This document shows positions 25,133 through 36,851 of a DNA stretch of 64,000 nt, piece by piece (position 1 is the stretch's first letter; every line of letters starts with the position of its first letter). The notes under the pieces were generated by a model, which was given only the letters and a program-made list of their open reading frames with translations, made no database searches and was not told the DNA's origin. Made by a program: the position numbers and the translations under genes. Source of the stretch: UMGS75 sp964507405. Lineage in GTDB: Bacteria; Bacillota_I; Bacilli_A; ML615J-28; CAG-313. The stretch is taken from assembly GCA_964507405.1 (NCBI GenBank), contig CAZDPJ010000003.1, positions 28,769 to 92,768 on the forward strand. The letters run 5' to 3'.

Positions 25133-27701
25133 TATTCTTCACCTTTTCTTTTAAATTAGATAAAAATACAAGGGCTTCTAGTGGTTTCATATTATCTACA
25201 TCGGCATTTAATAATTCATCTTTTAGTTCGATAAGTTCTTTACTTGTTTTATCAATAATAATTGGTTTTTGATAATTATTAATAGATAAGGTTTCACTAT
25301 CATATTTACTATTTTTCTCAAGTTTATCTAAAATATCTTTTGCACGAAGGGTAATTTCTAATGGAATTTTAGCAAGACTTGCAACATTAATTCCGTAACT
25401 TTGATCGCTTGGTCCTTCAACTACTTTATGTAAGAAAACAAGGTCAGAAAGATCATTACCAGCTGTTGCTTCAACATGTACATTCTTTAAAAAAGGAAGG
25501 CTTTGACTAAGATTAGTTAATTCATGATAGTGGGTAGAAAATAATGTTTTACAACCTATATTATTATGGAAATATTCAATAATGGCTTGAGCAAGACTCA
25601 TTCCATCAAAAGTTGCGGTACCACGACCAACTTCGTCAAAGATGACAAGACTTCTTTCCGTTGCATTTTGAATAGCATCATTTACTTCCAGCATTTCTAC
25701 CATAAATGTAGATTCTCCACTCATAATATTATCACTTGAACCAATTCTTGTAAATATTTGATCAAAGACTGGTAATTTAGCTTGTTTTGCGGGGACAAAA
25801 GATCCAATTTGAGCCATTATGGCAATTAAAGCATTTTGTCGCATAAAGGTGCTTTTACCACTCATATTAGGACCAGTGATTAAAAGAATTTTGGCATCAT
25901 TATATAATACTAAATCATTTGGAACAAATTCATTGTTATTTACTGCCTCAATTACAGGGTGTCTTCCTTCTTTTACAATCATCTCATCATACATTGAGAA
26001 TTCAGGTCTTACATAATTATTGCTTTTCGCAACATCACTTAGAGAAATTAACATGTCAATTTCTGAAATTTTAGTTGCTAAAATTTGTAATTTAGAAGTA
26101 TTTTCTTTACATATTTCTCTTAATTCATTAAATAGTTTAATTTCTAGTTCTATCGCCATTTCGCCAGATCTTAAAATTAAAGCTTCTCTTTCTTTTAATT
26201 CTTGTGTAATAAATCTTTCAGAATTAGATGTTGTTTGTTTTCTAATATAACCATATTCATCTTTTATTTGATCTAAATATGATCTAGTAACTTCAATATA
26301 ATATCCAAATACACGATTATATCCAACTTTTAATGTCTTAATTCCGGTTTTTTCTCTTTCTCTTAATTCAAGATTTAGTAAGTAATCTTTATTTGAAGAT
26401 TCCACATTTCTAATATTATCTAATTCATCATTATATCCGTTTTTGATTACCCCTCCATCTTTAAGGATAAATCCTGCATTCTCATCAATTGCTTTAAATA
26501 AAGTTTTATGTAATTCTTCAAAATCATCAATTTCAATCCCTCTTTTATTTAAAGAATGTCCTTTCATTTTTGAAAGAATTAATTTTATATTGGGTAGTAC
26601 TCCTAAGGATATACGAAGTTGTAATAAATCTTTTGGTGTTAAATTACCATAACTAATTCTACCAACAATTCGTTCTAAGTCATATATTTCTTGTAATTGT
26701 TTTTTTAAATCATTTGTGTGTAAATAGTTCTTTTGTAATTCTTCAATGATGTCTAATCTTTCATTTATTTTCTTTAAATCCACTAGTGGATATAGTAAAT
26801 TTTTCTTTAAGTATCTAGATCCCATTGCGGTTTGACAATGATCAAGGACTACAAATAAATTATTTTTAAATCGATTTCCTTTATTTGTTTCAACTATTTC
26901 TAGATTTCTAATAGTACTTTCATTTAATCTTAAATAATCTTTATTTGTATATTCTTCAAATGGTTTTAAATGAACAAGGACTCTCTTTTGGGTTTGAATT
27001 ACATAATGTAATAATCTTTTAGCATTTTTACTTAAATCACTATTTAAATTACATAGTAGTGGGAGTAAATATTCATCTATATCTAAATCATCACTTAATG
27101 ATGGTAAGATACCATAGTTTTTAGATAAGGTTTGAATTACTACTTTATTAAAATTAGTTGGAACAACTATTTCTTTAATTGATAACTTCAATAATTCACC
27201 ATAAACTAGATCAATTGAATTAAGGACTGTAATTTTAGCCTCACCAGTTGATAATTCAATATAACTAAAAATAAAGTTATTATCTATTTTATCTAAACAA
27301 CCTAAATAACTATTATTTTTTTCATCTAGATATTCAGTATCGACATTGGTACCTGGTGTAACAATTTTTACGATATCACGTTTAACTAGTTTTTGTCCTT
27401 TAGGTTCTTCTAATTGTTCAACTATAGCTACTTTATAACCTTTCATTGATAGTTTTTCAATATATCCGTTAACCGCATGATGAGGTACACCACACATTGG
27501 TACGCGGTCATTATTAGTTCCCGCATCTCGTCCTGTTAATACAATTTCTAATTCTCTACTTGCGACAAGAGCATCATTAAAGAACATTTCATAAAAGTCA
27601 CCAAGTCTAAAGAAAACTAAAGTATCCGGATATTGTTCTTTAATTTCTAGATATTGTCTCATCATTGGTGTGTATAAATTTTTGTCTATATTTTCGTACA
27701 T
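25125..27701 (-). CDS. mutS: DNA mismatch repair ATPase MutS
   Basis: 858 residues. Domain I carries the mismatch wedge (FFRLGDFYEMF, F-x-E near residue 37). The lever and clamp regions follow, then the ABC ATPase with Walker A GPNMSGKST near 610, the signature region SGESTFMVEM, Walker B with DEVGRGTATFDG and STHYHEL. Start with RBS AAAGGTGG. First gene of the mutS-mutL-miaA operon. Confidence 0.97.
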   Translation of the reverse strand: MYENIDKNLYTPMMRQYLEIKEQYPDTLVFFRLGDFYEMFFNDALVASRELEIVLTGRDAGTNNDRVPMCGVPHHAVNGYIEKLSMKGYKVAIVEQLEEPKGQKLVKRDIVKIVTPGTNVDTEYLDEKNNSYLGCLDKIDNNFIFSYIELSTGEAKITVLNSIDLVYGELLKLSIKEIVVPTNFNKVVIQTLSKNYGILPSLSDDLDIDEYLLPLLCNLNSDLSKNAKRLLHYVIQTQKRVLVHLKPFEEYTNKDYLRLNESTIRNLEIVETNKGNRFKNNLFVVLDHCQTAMGSRYLKKNLLYPLVDLKKINERLDIIEELQKNYLHTNDLKKQLQEIYDLERIVGRISYGNLTPKDLLQLRISLGVLPNIKLILSKMKGHSLNKRGIEIDDFEELHKTLFKAIDENAGFILKDGGVIKNGYNDELDNIRNVESSNKDYLLNLELREREKTGIKTLKVGYNRVFGYYIEVTRSYLDQIKDEYGYIRKQTTSNSERFITQELKEREALILRSGEMAIELEIKLFNELREICKENTSKLQILATKISEIDMLISLSDVAKSNNYVRPEFSMYDEMIVKEGRHPVIEAVNNNEFVPNDLVLYNDAKILLITGPNMSGKSTFMRQNALIAIMAQIGSFVPAKQAKLPVFDQIFTRIGSSDNIMSGESTFMVEMLEVNDAIQNATERSLVIFDEVGRGTATFDGMSLAQAIIEYFHNNIGCKTLFSTHYHELTNLSQSLPFLKNVHVEATAGNDLSDLVFLHKVVEGPSDQSYGINVASLAKIPLEITLRAKDILDKLEKNSKYDSETLSINNYQKPIIIDKTSKELIELKDELLNADVDNMKPLEALVFLSNLKEKVKNND

Positions 27702-27762
27702 AATAATCCACCTTTACAAAAATAGTTAAAGATATTTTATCACATTTTGTAAAAAAACGTAC

Positions 27763-27812
27763 AAAAAAAGCGTTTGAGATGAAAAATTATTCATTTTTTC
27801 AAACTCAAACGC
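27763..27812 (-). terminator. terminator after the ECF gene
   Basis: Minus strand: GCGTTTGAG ... CTCAAACGC stem with a long AT-rich loop, followed by seven T. One arm is supplied by the neighbouring ~54-bp repeat copy. Confidence 0.75.
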
Positions 27813-27825
27813 TCTCAGAACGGTT
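27779..27825 (-). repeat. copy of the ~54-bp repeat, used as terminator arm
   Basis: The minus strand begins AACCGTTCTGAGAGCGTTTG, then GAAAAAATGAATAATTTTTC. It starts at the base after the ECF gene's stop codon. Confidence 0.65.
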
Positions 27826-28524
27826 TTATTTTTTAATGTTAGATAAAGTATAACTTGCGGGACTACCGATTAATCCACCAACAATAGCTTCAAAAATGCC
27901 ATTGGTACCAACAATACCTAAAATTACAGTCAATAATACTTGATAATCCATCCCCGCAATCAAGGCATATTGTTTACCCCATAAAAAGTAAGTTCCAAGT
28001 AATACTAAAAAAGTATTAGTTAAACTACCTAGTATTCCACCGATAAAATATATAAAAGCATCTTTTCTTTTTAAACTATTCTTTGTAATTTCCGTAAAAT
28101 ATGTACCAAATAAAATAATTGTTAATTTATTTTCTTTAATTTTCTTTAAGGAATTAGATACTAATCCAGAAACAACACCTGTTAAAATTCTTGGAACAAA
28201 ACAAATAACTAAGGGCCAGTAACTACGATATTCATTTGTATATGCATTCCAAGGAGTAAATAAGATTGCTGAAGCATTGGCAGAATCAATAAATGTCCAC
28301 CAAATAAAACTAAATAAGCCAGCAAATAACCCAAGAATTGCGCCTGACTTAATGCCATAAGTCATACCAGCAATAATAACAGGAACCATTGCTAATGTTG
28401 CAACGACCGGACCAATTTGAATTGAACCAAGGAAAGGCACAAAACATACAATTGCTTCTAAAGCAATTAACATAGCTAGTCTTGTTAAGTTTTTGATTTG
28501 CATTGATCTTGTATTTTTTCTCAT
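27826..28524 (-). CDS. ECF transporter S component, vitamin-type
   Basis: About 232 residues with six hydrophobic segments. MLIALEAIVCFVPFLGSIQIGPVVATLAMVPVIIAGMTYGIKSGAILGLFAGLFSF resembles the substrate-binding S subunits of energy-coupling-factor importers. The shared A, A' and T subunits are not in this window. Vitamin specificity is undecided; the pattern recalls pantothenate or riboflavin S proteins. RBS AGGTGG and an 8-base overlap with obgE choose the start and show coupling. Confidence 0.8.
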   Translation of the reverse strand: MRKNTRSMQIKNLTRLAMLIALEAIVCFVPFLGSIQIGPVVATLAMVPVIIAGMTYGIKSGAILGLFAGLFSFIWWTFIDSANASAILFTPWNAYTNEYRSYWPLVICFVPRILTGVVSGLVSNSLKKIKENKLTIILFGTYFTEITKNSLKRKDAFIYFIGGILGSLTNTFLVLLGTYFLWGKQYALIAGMDYQVLLTVILGIVGTNGIFEAIVGGLIGSPASYTLSNIKK

Positions 28525-28531
28525 ATTCCAC

Positions 28532-29806
28532 CTATTCAAGCATTTCAAATTCATAACCTAAAATACAAACAGTATCACCATGTTTAACTCCTTGTTTTTT
28601 AAGTTCTGTTTCAACACCCATTTTACGAAGTTTTTGTGCAAAAATTCTTACATTACTTTCATTATTGAAGTCAGTACGATCAAATAATTTTTTAATGGCT
28701 GGACCTTCAACATTGAAAACTCCAGAATCATCTTTTCTAATTGTAAATTCTTCACTTGGAGGAGTAAATTTATATTCAACTACTCCTTCTGAAATTTCTT
28801 CTAATTTTTCATTTTTCTTTACTTCATCTAATACATCAGCTATTTTATAAAGTACTTCGTCAAGATTTTGTTTGGTTATTGCGGAAATTGGAATAATATC
28901 TTTGTTAATTTCTTTTTCAAACTTCTTAAGATTTTCTTCACTTCCCGTTAAATCCATTTTATTAGCAACAATAATTTCAGAACGCTTTAATAATTTATGG
29001 TCATATTCACCTAATTCTTTTCGTATAGCTAAATAATCTTCAACTGGATTTCTTCCTTCAATTCCACTCATGTCAACGATATGAACAATTACTCTTGTTC
29101 TTTCAATATGTTTTAAAAATTGAATTCCAAGTCCAGCTCCTAAATGAGCTCCTTCAATTAGTCCTGGTAAATCAGCCATAATAAAGCTTCTACCATCTTT
29201 TACTCCAACAACTCCTAAATGAGGATTTAATGTTGTAAAATGATAATCAGCAATTTTTGGTGTTGCTTTAGAGACCATAGTAATTAGTGTACTTTTTCCG
29301 ACACTTGGAAATCCAACAAGCCCTACATCAGCAAGAACTTTTAAATCTAATTGTAAGGTTAGTTCTTCTCCAGGCTCACCTTTTTCACAAATTTGAGGTG
29401 CAGTGTTTCTAGAATTAGCAAATGCGGCATTACCTTTTCCACCGCGTCCACCATGGGCAACGATTACTTCTTGACCATGTTTTGTTATATCACCGATAAT
29501 TGTACCAGTTTCAGCATTTATAATTGTAGTTCCAATTGGTACTTTAGCATATGCATTTTCACCATCATGGCCAAACATATCTTTTTTCATACCTTTTTCA
29601 CCACTAGTAGCTTTAATTTTTCTAGTGAATCTAAAGTCTAAAAGGGTAGTAAGTCCTTCTTCACCAACAAAGATAACATCGCCTCCACGGCCACCTTTAC
29701 CACCAGATGGGCCACCCATATTAGCATATTTCTCATGTCTAAATGCAACAACACCATCTCCACCATTTCCAGCTTTTACTAGTACTTTTACACTATCAAC
29801 AAACAT
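28532..29806 (-). CDS. obgE: Obg-family GTPase
   Basis: Ribosome-associated GTPase for 50S assembly and stress or sporulation signalling. 424 residues: glycine-rich Obg domain (DGVVAFRHEKYANMGGPSGGKGGRGGDV), G domain with G1 VGFPSVGKST near residue 164, G3 DLPGLIEGA, G4 NKMD, and a C-terminal OCT domain (FTIRKDDSGVFNVEGPAIKKLFDRTDF). It follows rpmA on the minus strand across a terminator-like hairpin, the usual rplU-prp-rpmA-obg order. Confidence 0.97.
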   Translation of the reverse strand: MFVDSVKVLVKAGNGGDGVVAFRHEKYANMGGPSGGKGGRGGDVIFVGEEGLTTLLDFRFTRKIKATSGEKGMKKDMFGHDGENAYAKVPIGTTIINAETGTIIGDITKHGQEVIVAHGGRGGKGNAAFANSRNTAPQICEKGEPGEELTLQLDLKVLADVGLVGFPSVGKSTLITMVSKATPKIADYHFTTLNPHLGVVGVKDGRSFIMADLPGLIEGAHLGAGLGIQFLKHIERTRVIVHIVDMSGIEGRNPVEDYLAIRKELGEYDHKLLKRSEIIVANKMDLTGSEENLKKFEKEINKDIIPISAITKQNLDEVLYKIADVLDEVKKNEKLEEISEGVVEYKFTPPSEEFTIRKDDSGVFNVEGPAIKKLFDRTDFNNESNVRIFAQKLRKMGVETELKKQGVKHGDTVCILGYEFEMLE

Positions 29807-29823
29807 TGAAAACTCCTTTCTAT

Positions 29824-29856
29824 AAAAAATATAAGCACTCGCTAATGCAAGTGCTT
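29824..29856 (-). terminator. hairpin between rpmA and obgE
   Basis: Minus strand: AAGCACT ... AGTGCTT, then a T-rich tract. Probably a partial terminator that lowers obgE expression relative to the ribosomal genes. Confidence 0.6.
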
Positions 29857-29868
29857 TATTTGTGGCAA

Positions 29869-30150
29869 TTATTCTACTGGGTAAACAGAAACTTGCTTCT
29901 TAGTCATACCCTTATGTTCGTATTTAACGATTCCGTCAATCATGCAGAATAATGTGTCATCCTTACCAATACCAACGTTATTTCCAGGATGAACTTTTGT
30001 TCCTCTTTGACGATAAATAATCGAACCGGCAGTAGCGAATTGACCATCAGATAACTTTGCACCTAAACGTTTAGAGCGAGAGTCACGACCATTCTTAGTT
30101 GAACTAACACCTTTTTTAGATGCGAAGAATTGCAAATTAAATCTTATCAT
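29869..30150 (-). CDS. rpmA: 50S ribosomal protein L27 with Prp-cleaved N-terminus
   Basis: 93 residues. The N-terminal extension MIRFNLQFFA ends at the Prp protease site (LQFFA before SKKG), as in Staphylococcus and other Firmicutes; mature L27 begins at SKKGVSSTKNGRDS. The core GSIIYRQRGTKVHPGNNVGIGKDDTLF is typical. The prp gene is immediately upstream. Confidence 0.96.
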   Translation of the reverse strand: MIRFNLQFFASKKGVSSTKNGRDSRSKRLGAKLSDGQFATAGSIIYRQRGTKVHPGNNVGIGKDDTLFCMIDGIVKYEHKGMTKKQVSVYPVE

Positions 30151-30154
30151 GATG

Positions 30155-30505
30155 CTACCTCCTATTTTCTTTTTTAATTTTTAAATGATTTGGGTAATTA
30201 TCTGAAATCTCAAGTAATGATTCATATAAATTATCAACAACAATTTCAACAAAGTCTCTTGTATTATTGTCTATTTCCTCGATTATTTCAAAATGCATAT
30301 ACCCTTTTTCTTGATTTTCATTAAATAAAACTTTTTTATTAAGAAGTTTTATTAATAAATTTAAAGAAGTAATTACCGTTGCTGAAATACCAGCACAAAC
30401 AATATCAAGACCTTCTTCAGCATAATCAGCATGGCCAATTATTTCAAAGGTATTGAACAAATTGTTTTCATAAACAAATTTAGCTTTCGTCATATTATGC
30501 TTCAA
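30155..30505 (-). CDS. prp: ribosomal processing cysteine protease Prp
   Basis: 116 residues. The catalytic pair is in GHADYAEEGLDIVCAGISA (His near residue 19, Cys near 31). It removes the N-terminal extension of L27, which is encoded next and carries the expected site. It overlaps rplU by 11 bases. Formerly called YsxB. Confidence 0.93.
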   Translation of the reverse strand: MKHNMTKAKFVYENNLFNTFEIIGHADYAEEGLDIVCAGISATVITSLNLLIKLLNKKVLFNENQEKGYMHFEIIEEIDNNTRDFVEIVVDNLYESLLEISDNYPNHLKIKKENRR

Positions 30506-30794
30506 TTGATTTAATTAAAACTTTTGTGTAAGCTTGACGATGGCCTTGTTTTTTACGATAATTTTTCTTTGCTTTCATCTTAAAAACAATAATTTTTTTG
30601 CTTTTTCCTTGTTTTTCAATTGTGCCAGTAACTTTAGCACCTTCAACAAGTGGAGTACCTACTTTGTCGCCTACTAAAAGAACTTGATCAAAAACAACTT
30701 CTTGTCCAGCTTCGCCTTCTAGTTTTTCAACGAAAATAGTTTCACCTTCAGCAGCACGATATTGTTTACCGCCAGTGATAAAAATTGCGTACAT
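30495..30794 (-). CDS. rplU: 50S ribosomal protein L21
   Basis: 99 residues: MYAIFITGGKQYRAAEGETIFVEKL at the N-terminus and KNYRKKQGHRQAYTKVLIKSI at the C-terminus are diagnostic. RBS AGGAGG. First gene of rplU-prp-rpmA, preceded by a structured leader and a strong promoter. Confidence 0.97.
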   Translation of the reverse strand: MYAIFITGGKQYRAAEGETIFVEKLEGEAGQEVVFDQVLLVGDKVGTPLVEGAKVTGTIEKQGKSKKIIVFKMKAKKNYRKKQGHRQAYTKVLIKSIEA

Positions 30795-30804
30795 CTTTTT
30801 TACC

Positions 30805-30893
30805 TCCTATATAAAATATTAAGACACGCCATAGTGGTGACAAATAATTGTACTTTAATCTTAAACCAGTTTTGTGCGGTTGCAGACTCGCAA
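30805..30893 (-). ncRNA. L21 leader (ribosomal protein autoregulatory leader)
   Basis: About 90 nt between the rplU promoter and RBS. The minus strand contains GCGTTGCGAGTCTGCAACCGC (start of transcript), a CTGGTTTAAG segment and GTCACCACTATGGCGTGTC near the end. Position and these conserved pieces fit the L21 leader that lets L21 repress its own operon. The structure was not folded here. Confidence 0.7.
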
Positions 30894-30900
30894 CGCATAT

Positions 30901-30929
30901 ATTATACTCTATTTTGCTATTTTTTGCAA
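30901..30929 (-). promoter_or_regulatory. SigA-type promoter of rplU-prp-rpmA
   Basis: Minus strand TTGCAA (30924-30929), 17 bp, TATAAT (30901-30906). Confidence 0.85.
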
Positions 30930-30977
30930 GAAATATAATAATTTTTTCAGTGCATTAATTTTAAAAGAAAAATTAAT

Positions 30978-31031
30978 AACCGTTCTAGAATCGTTTGAAA
31001 TAAAAAAGTTTAGTAATTATTAATTTCAAAT
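30978..31031 (+). repeat. copy of the ~54-bp repeat, rightward
   Basis: Begins AACCGTTCTAGAATCGTTTG, then AAATAAAAAAG, GTAATTATTAATTTCAAAT. TTTGAAAT and ATTTCAAA are complementary, so it can form a hairpin. It is the only copy right of dif found on the plus strand. Confidence 0.65.
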
Positions 31032-31044
31032 TTTAAAATTTATC

Positions 31045-31071
31045 AAAAAGAGCCCTCTTTATAGAGGACTC
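31045..31071 (-). terminator. terminator after ppdK
   Basis: Minus strand: GAGTCCTC, ATAAA-type loop, GAGGGCTC, five T. Confidence 0.85.
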
Positions 31072-31079
31072 AGGATTAT

Positions 31080-33701
<2,622 letters not shown>

Positions 33702-33743
33702 CTATAAATCTCCTTTTCTAATATTTTTGTTTCACAACAATTG

Positions 33744-33772
33744 ATTATATCATAAACATGAAAATAAAGCAA
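33744..33772 (-). promoter_or_regulatory. SigA-type promoter of ppdK
   Basis: Minus strand TTGCTT (33767-33772), 17 bp, TATAAT (33744-33749). Confidence 0.8.
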
Positions 33773-33796
33773 ATAAATAAAATTAATTTTTTTAAT

Positions 33797-33843
33797 AAAA
33801 AAAGATAATGAATTATCTAAATTCATTATTCACTATCTTTCTT
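33797..33843 (-). terminator. terminator after the leucine-rich repeat gene
   Basis: AAAGATAATGAAT and ATTCATTATT...TATCTTT can pair, with a T run on the minus strand; it begins in the last codons of the gene. Confidence 0.6.
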
Positions 33844-34828
33844 TTATTATATTATTCATTTCAATTTCCGTTTTTATACCTAATTTATGATAATTTGCTT
33901 TTACTTCATCAATAATTAAAGCATCACAATATATTTTAAAATTAGAATTTAAATAAGTAATTAAACAAATATTATTACCAGAATTAACAATATCAAATGT
34001 TTTAGGTAAACTTATACTGGTTAACATTTCACACTTAGCAAAACAATTATTACCAAGTTTCATTACTCCAAGTGGTAAGTCAACAATAGTAAGTTTATTA
34101 CAATCATAAAAAGCTTCGTTTCCAATTTCTTTTAAATTAGATGATGAACTAAATTTAATTTCATTTAAATTAGAACAATTTTTAAAAGATAGATTACCTA
34201 TTTTTTCAATATTATTATTTAATTCTAATTTTTCGATTGTTGAATTATTAATAAAAGCTTTATTATAGATAACTTTAACACTATCAATTAATTTGACAGT
34301 TTTATTTTCAGGTAAACTTAGACTATTTGGAAATTTTAATAAGACATCTTTATTCTTATTATATAAAATACCATTTAAACTTGCATAAGTTTCATTATTG
34401 CTATCAACGATAATTCTAGTTAAACTTAGGGCTCCTTCAAATATATCCGTACCAAGGCTTGTATCATTTTTCATACTACCAATATAATTGATGTACTTTC
34501 CTATTTTAATCTCTTTTACTTTACGATAGTCAACAAATTGCTTATCAACACTTAGTAATTTAGTTACTTTGATATTATCGATTGTATCTGGGATTGTAAT
34601 TGATGTTTCATTTTGACCTAATGTAGTGAGACCTAAAACATAATATGATACTTCATTTTCTTCTTTCACTAATTCTAAATTATAATAATTAGAATATTCT
34701 AAATATTCTTTATTAAGTAATTTATCTTTAGTATCTTCTTTATTGTTATGTATAATTACAACAGTTAATAATACTCCAAAAATTACGATTAAAGTTGATA
34801 TTATTATTAGAAAATTTCTTTTATTCAT
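33833..34828 (-). CDS. membrane-anchored BspA-type leucine-rich repeat protein
   Basis: About 331 residues. One N-terminal hydrophobic segment (FLIIISTLIVIFGVLLTVVII, residues 5-25) is followed by an extracytoplasmic part with LRR_5 repeats: EKLELNNNIEKIGNLSFKNC, NEIKFSSSSNLKEIGNEAFYDC, TIVDLPLGVMKLGNNCFAKC and TSISLPKTF. Such proteins are usually surface adhesion or binding modules; the ligand is unknown. Start at 34828 with RBS GGTGAT. It ends near ppdK but has separate signals. Confidence 0.8.
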   Translation of the reverse strand: MNKRNFLIIISTLIVIFGVLLTVVIIHNNKEDTKDKLLNKEYLEYSNYYNLELVKEENEVSYYVLGLTTLGQNETSITIPDTIDNIKVTKLLSVDKQFVDYRKVKEIKIGKYINYIGSMKNDTSLGTDIFEGALSLTRIIVDSNNETYASLNGILYNKNKDVLLKFPNSLSLPENKTVKLIDSVKVIYNKAFINNSTIEKLELNNNIEKIGNLSFKNCSNLNEIKFSSSSNLKEIGNEAFYDCNKLTIVDLPLGVMKLGNNCFAKCEMLTSISLPKTFDIVNSGNNICLITYLNSNFKIYCDALIIDEVKANYHKLGIKTEIEMNNIIKER

Positions 34829-34845
34829 TTTTATCACCATAGATA

Positions 34846-35485
34846 TTATACTTTATTTGTTATATTTTTTAAAGCAATTGAATAATAAAAATTCTTTAAT
34901 TTTAATTTTTGTTTTATTTGATAATGATATTTTATCTGTTTAATTATTAAAAAAATAATAATTATTAGGATCCCCATACTTTTAGTAAAAATATTAACAA
35001 GAACTAAAATAACAATTGAAAATATAGATGCTATTAATAATACATTATAACTATATTCTTCATCAAAAATGCTATTTAAAATGCTAAAATAAGTGCGATA
35101 TCCATCAAGGGGATAGATAGGGAGTAAACTAAAGATAATCATCATATTATTAAAATTATAATAGATATTATTAGTTACTTTAAATATATTAAAAAATATT
35201 AGTAAGATTATATTATTAGTAAGGCCTACCAAAATTAATTAATAACGCCTGGATTAATGATTTATTTTCGGTTTCAATATCCATTAAACCTCCAATTAAT
35301 GATAAATTAATACATTTAATTTTACCTTTAAAAACTTTTATAAAGATGATATGACCTAACTCATGAAATAATAATATTAGAATAATAATACTAAAATCTT
35401 TAATAAAACCAGTAAATAAACATATAAAAGTATATAAAACTAAAGAAAAATGAACTTTAACTTTTGGAATTTGTGTAGTAATCAT
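34846..35485 (-). pseudogene. spoIVFB: SpoIVFB-like intramembrane metalloprotease, frameshifted
   Basis: SpoIVFB (site-2 protease) cleaves pro-SigK in the mother cell. The 5' frame holds the zinc motif HELGH (in LFHELGHIIFIKVF) and ends INFGRPY then stop near 35214. The other frame continues VGLTNNIILLIFFNIF and contains LLPIYPLDGYR, the second metal-ligand motif. Deleting one G in the GG at about 35224-35228 gives an uninterrupted INFVGLTNNIILL. Start at 35485 with RBS GGATGGA, overlapping spoIVFA by 29 bases. It could be a real mutation, an assembly error or, less likely, recoding; a TTG restart at 35232 lacks an RBS. Confidence 0.75.
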
Positions 35486-36071
35486 AATATATTCCATCCT
35501 TCTCAATTTTTAAATCAAAAGTAAAACAATTTATTTTTTCATCATATCTAGATAATCCCAAGACATTATTATTACCTATATAACTATAAATATGATAATC
35601 GATAGATTCAACATTTAAATAAGTATAATTAAAGCCATCATATCCTTTAATTGTTACTTCATATAAATTATCTTTATTTTTAATGATTTTAGTGACAATT
35701 CCATTTTCTAAATTATAAATGCCATCAAATCCATAATTATATACCGTATTTATTTTTGTATCATTATTAAATAAAACTTCATCATATGTATTACTACTAT
35801 ATACTGTATCTTCAATATTTTCCGAAATAAAGCTTCCAAAATTACCATTAAATACTTTTGCAAGTTTTATAAAGTTAATGTTATCATTTAATAGAACATT
35901 TACTTTATTTAATTTAATATTGTCTAGCGAAATTAAAATAAATAAGATAAGTGATGATAAAAAGATTCTAATAAATAATTTATCAATATAATTTAATTTC
36001 TTTTTTTTCTCTTCTTCACTTATATATTTATCATTTTTATTTTTCTTAAAATCTAATAACCTAGATTTCAT
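35457..36071 (-). CDS. spoIVFA: SpoIVFA-like regulator of SpoIVFB
   Basis: 204 residues: basic cytoplasmic N-terminus, one membrane segment (IFLSSLILFILISLDNI, about 34-50) and an extracytoplasmic domain with a degenerate M23-like region (GFDGIYNLENGIVTKIIKNKDNLYEVTIKGYDGFNYTYLNVESIDYHIYSYIGNN). The order spoIVFA-spoIVFB is the same as in Bacillus, where FA holds FB inactive until a forespore signal arrives. Overall identity is probably low; context carries much of the call. Confidence 0.75.
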   Translation of the reverse strand: MKSRLLDFKKNKNDKYISEEEKKKKLNYIDKLFIRIFLSSLILFILISLDNIKLNKVNVLLNDNINFIKLAKVFNGNFGSFISENIEDTVYSSNTYDEVLFNNDTKINTVYNYGFDGIYNLENGIVTKIIKNKDNLYEVTIKGYDGFNYTYLNVESIDYHIYSYIGNNNVLGLSRYDEKINCFTFDLKIEKDGIYYDYYTNSKS

Positions 36072-36108
36072 AATACCACCATAATATATTATGAAAAGTA
36101 ATTATAAA

Positions 36109-36786
36109 TTAGAACAATTTTAAATGATTTAATTCCTTTTTCATGCTAAAATATTCTTCACCAATTATAATGTGATCAAGAATTTTAAATTCAGTTAATT
36201 TCGATTGTTTAATTACGAGCTCAGTATATTTAATATCCTGCATACTTGGAGTTGGATCTCCACTTGGATGGTTGTGAATTAAGATAATAGCAAAAGCTGA
36301 TAATTTATATGCCCATTTAAAGACTAGTTTACCATCAATAATGGTCGAATTAATAGTTCCTTTCGTCAGTAATTTACAACTAATTAGTCCTCCTTTCGCA
36401 TCTAAATACATTGCATATAAGCATTCTTCTTTTTTACCAACAACTAATGGTTTAACAAACCTGTATACCGCATCGGCTGATGTGATGTTTAGTTTTGGAT
36501 TAGTTTTATAGTACGCTCTTTTACCAAGTTCAAAGGCCGATAAAAGAGTTATCGCTTTAGTTAAACCAATTCCATCAATTTTAGTTAATTCATTGACTGA
36601 ATATGAAGATAGTTCAAATAGATTTGAAGCATCGGTTAATAATTTATAACTAATATTTAGCACACTTTCTTTTTTATTTCCCGTTCTAAGAATTATGGCA
36701 ATAAGCTCCGCATCAGTTAACGTATCAATCCCTTTTTCGATGGCTTTTTCTCTAGGTTGGTCATTTTGTGGTAAATCCTTTAACAT
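36109..36786 (-). CDS. radC: RadC-family JAMM-domain protein
   Basis: 225 residues: N-terminal helix-hairpin-helix region (LTDAELIAIILRTGNKKESVL, LTKIDGIGLTKAITLLSAFELGKR) and a C-terminal JAMM metalloprotease-like domain with HNHPSGDPTPSMQD near residue 175. The cellular role of RadC is unsettled despite its name. RBS AGGAGG. It sits next to spoIVFA, and radC lies near mreB/minCD in many Firmicutes; those genes are not here. Confidence 0.93.
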   Translation of the reverse strand: MLKDLPQNDQPREKAIEKGIDTLTDAELIAIILRTGNKKESVLNISYKLLTDASNLFELSSYSVNELTKIDGIGLTKAITLLSAFELGKRAYYKTNPKLNITSADAVYRFVKPLVVGKKEECLYAMYLDAKGGLISCKLLTKGTINSTIIDGKLVFKWAYKLSAFAIILIHNHPSGDPTPSMQDIKYTELVIKQSKLTEFKILDHIIIGEEYFSMKKELNHLKLF

Positions 36787-36803
36787 TCGGTGCCTCCTAT
36801 TAT

Positions 36804-36845
36804 AAAAAACTACTCATATCTAATAATACGAACTGAGTAGTTTTT
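36804..36845 (-). terminator. terminator after folC
   Basis: AAAAACTACTCA and TGAGTAGTTTTT form a strong near-perfect stem between folC and radC on the minus strand. Confidence 0.85.
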
Positions 36846-36851
36846 ATTTCA

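Noticed and set aside
34846..35232. Independent second gene starting with TTG inside spoIVFB
   Set aside because: No RBS, and the split separates the two metal-binding halves of a single protease fold.
35214..35232. Programmed +1 frameshift in spoIVFB
   Set aside because: The GGT AGG C context is suggestive, but the P-site tRNA could not re-pair well and there is no stimulatory structure I can see; mutation or assembly error is simpler.
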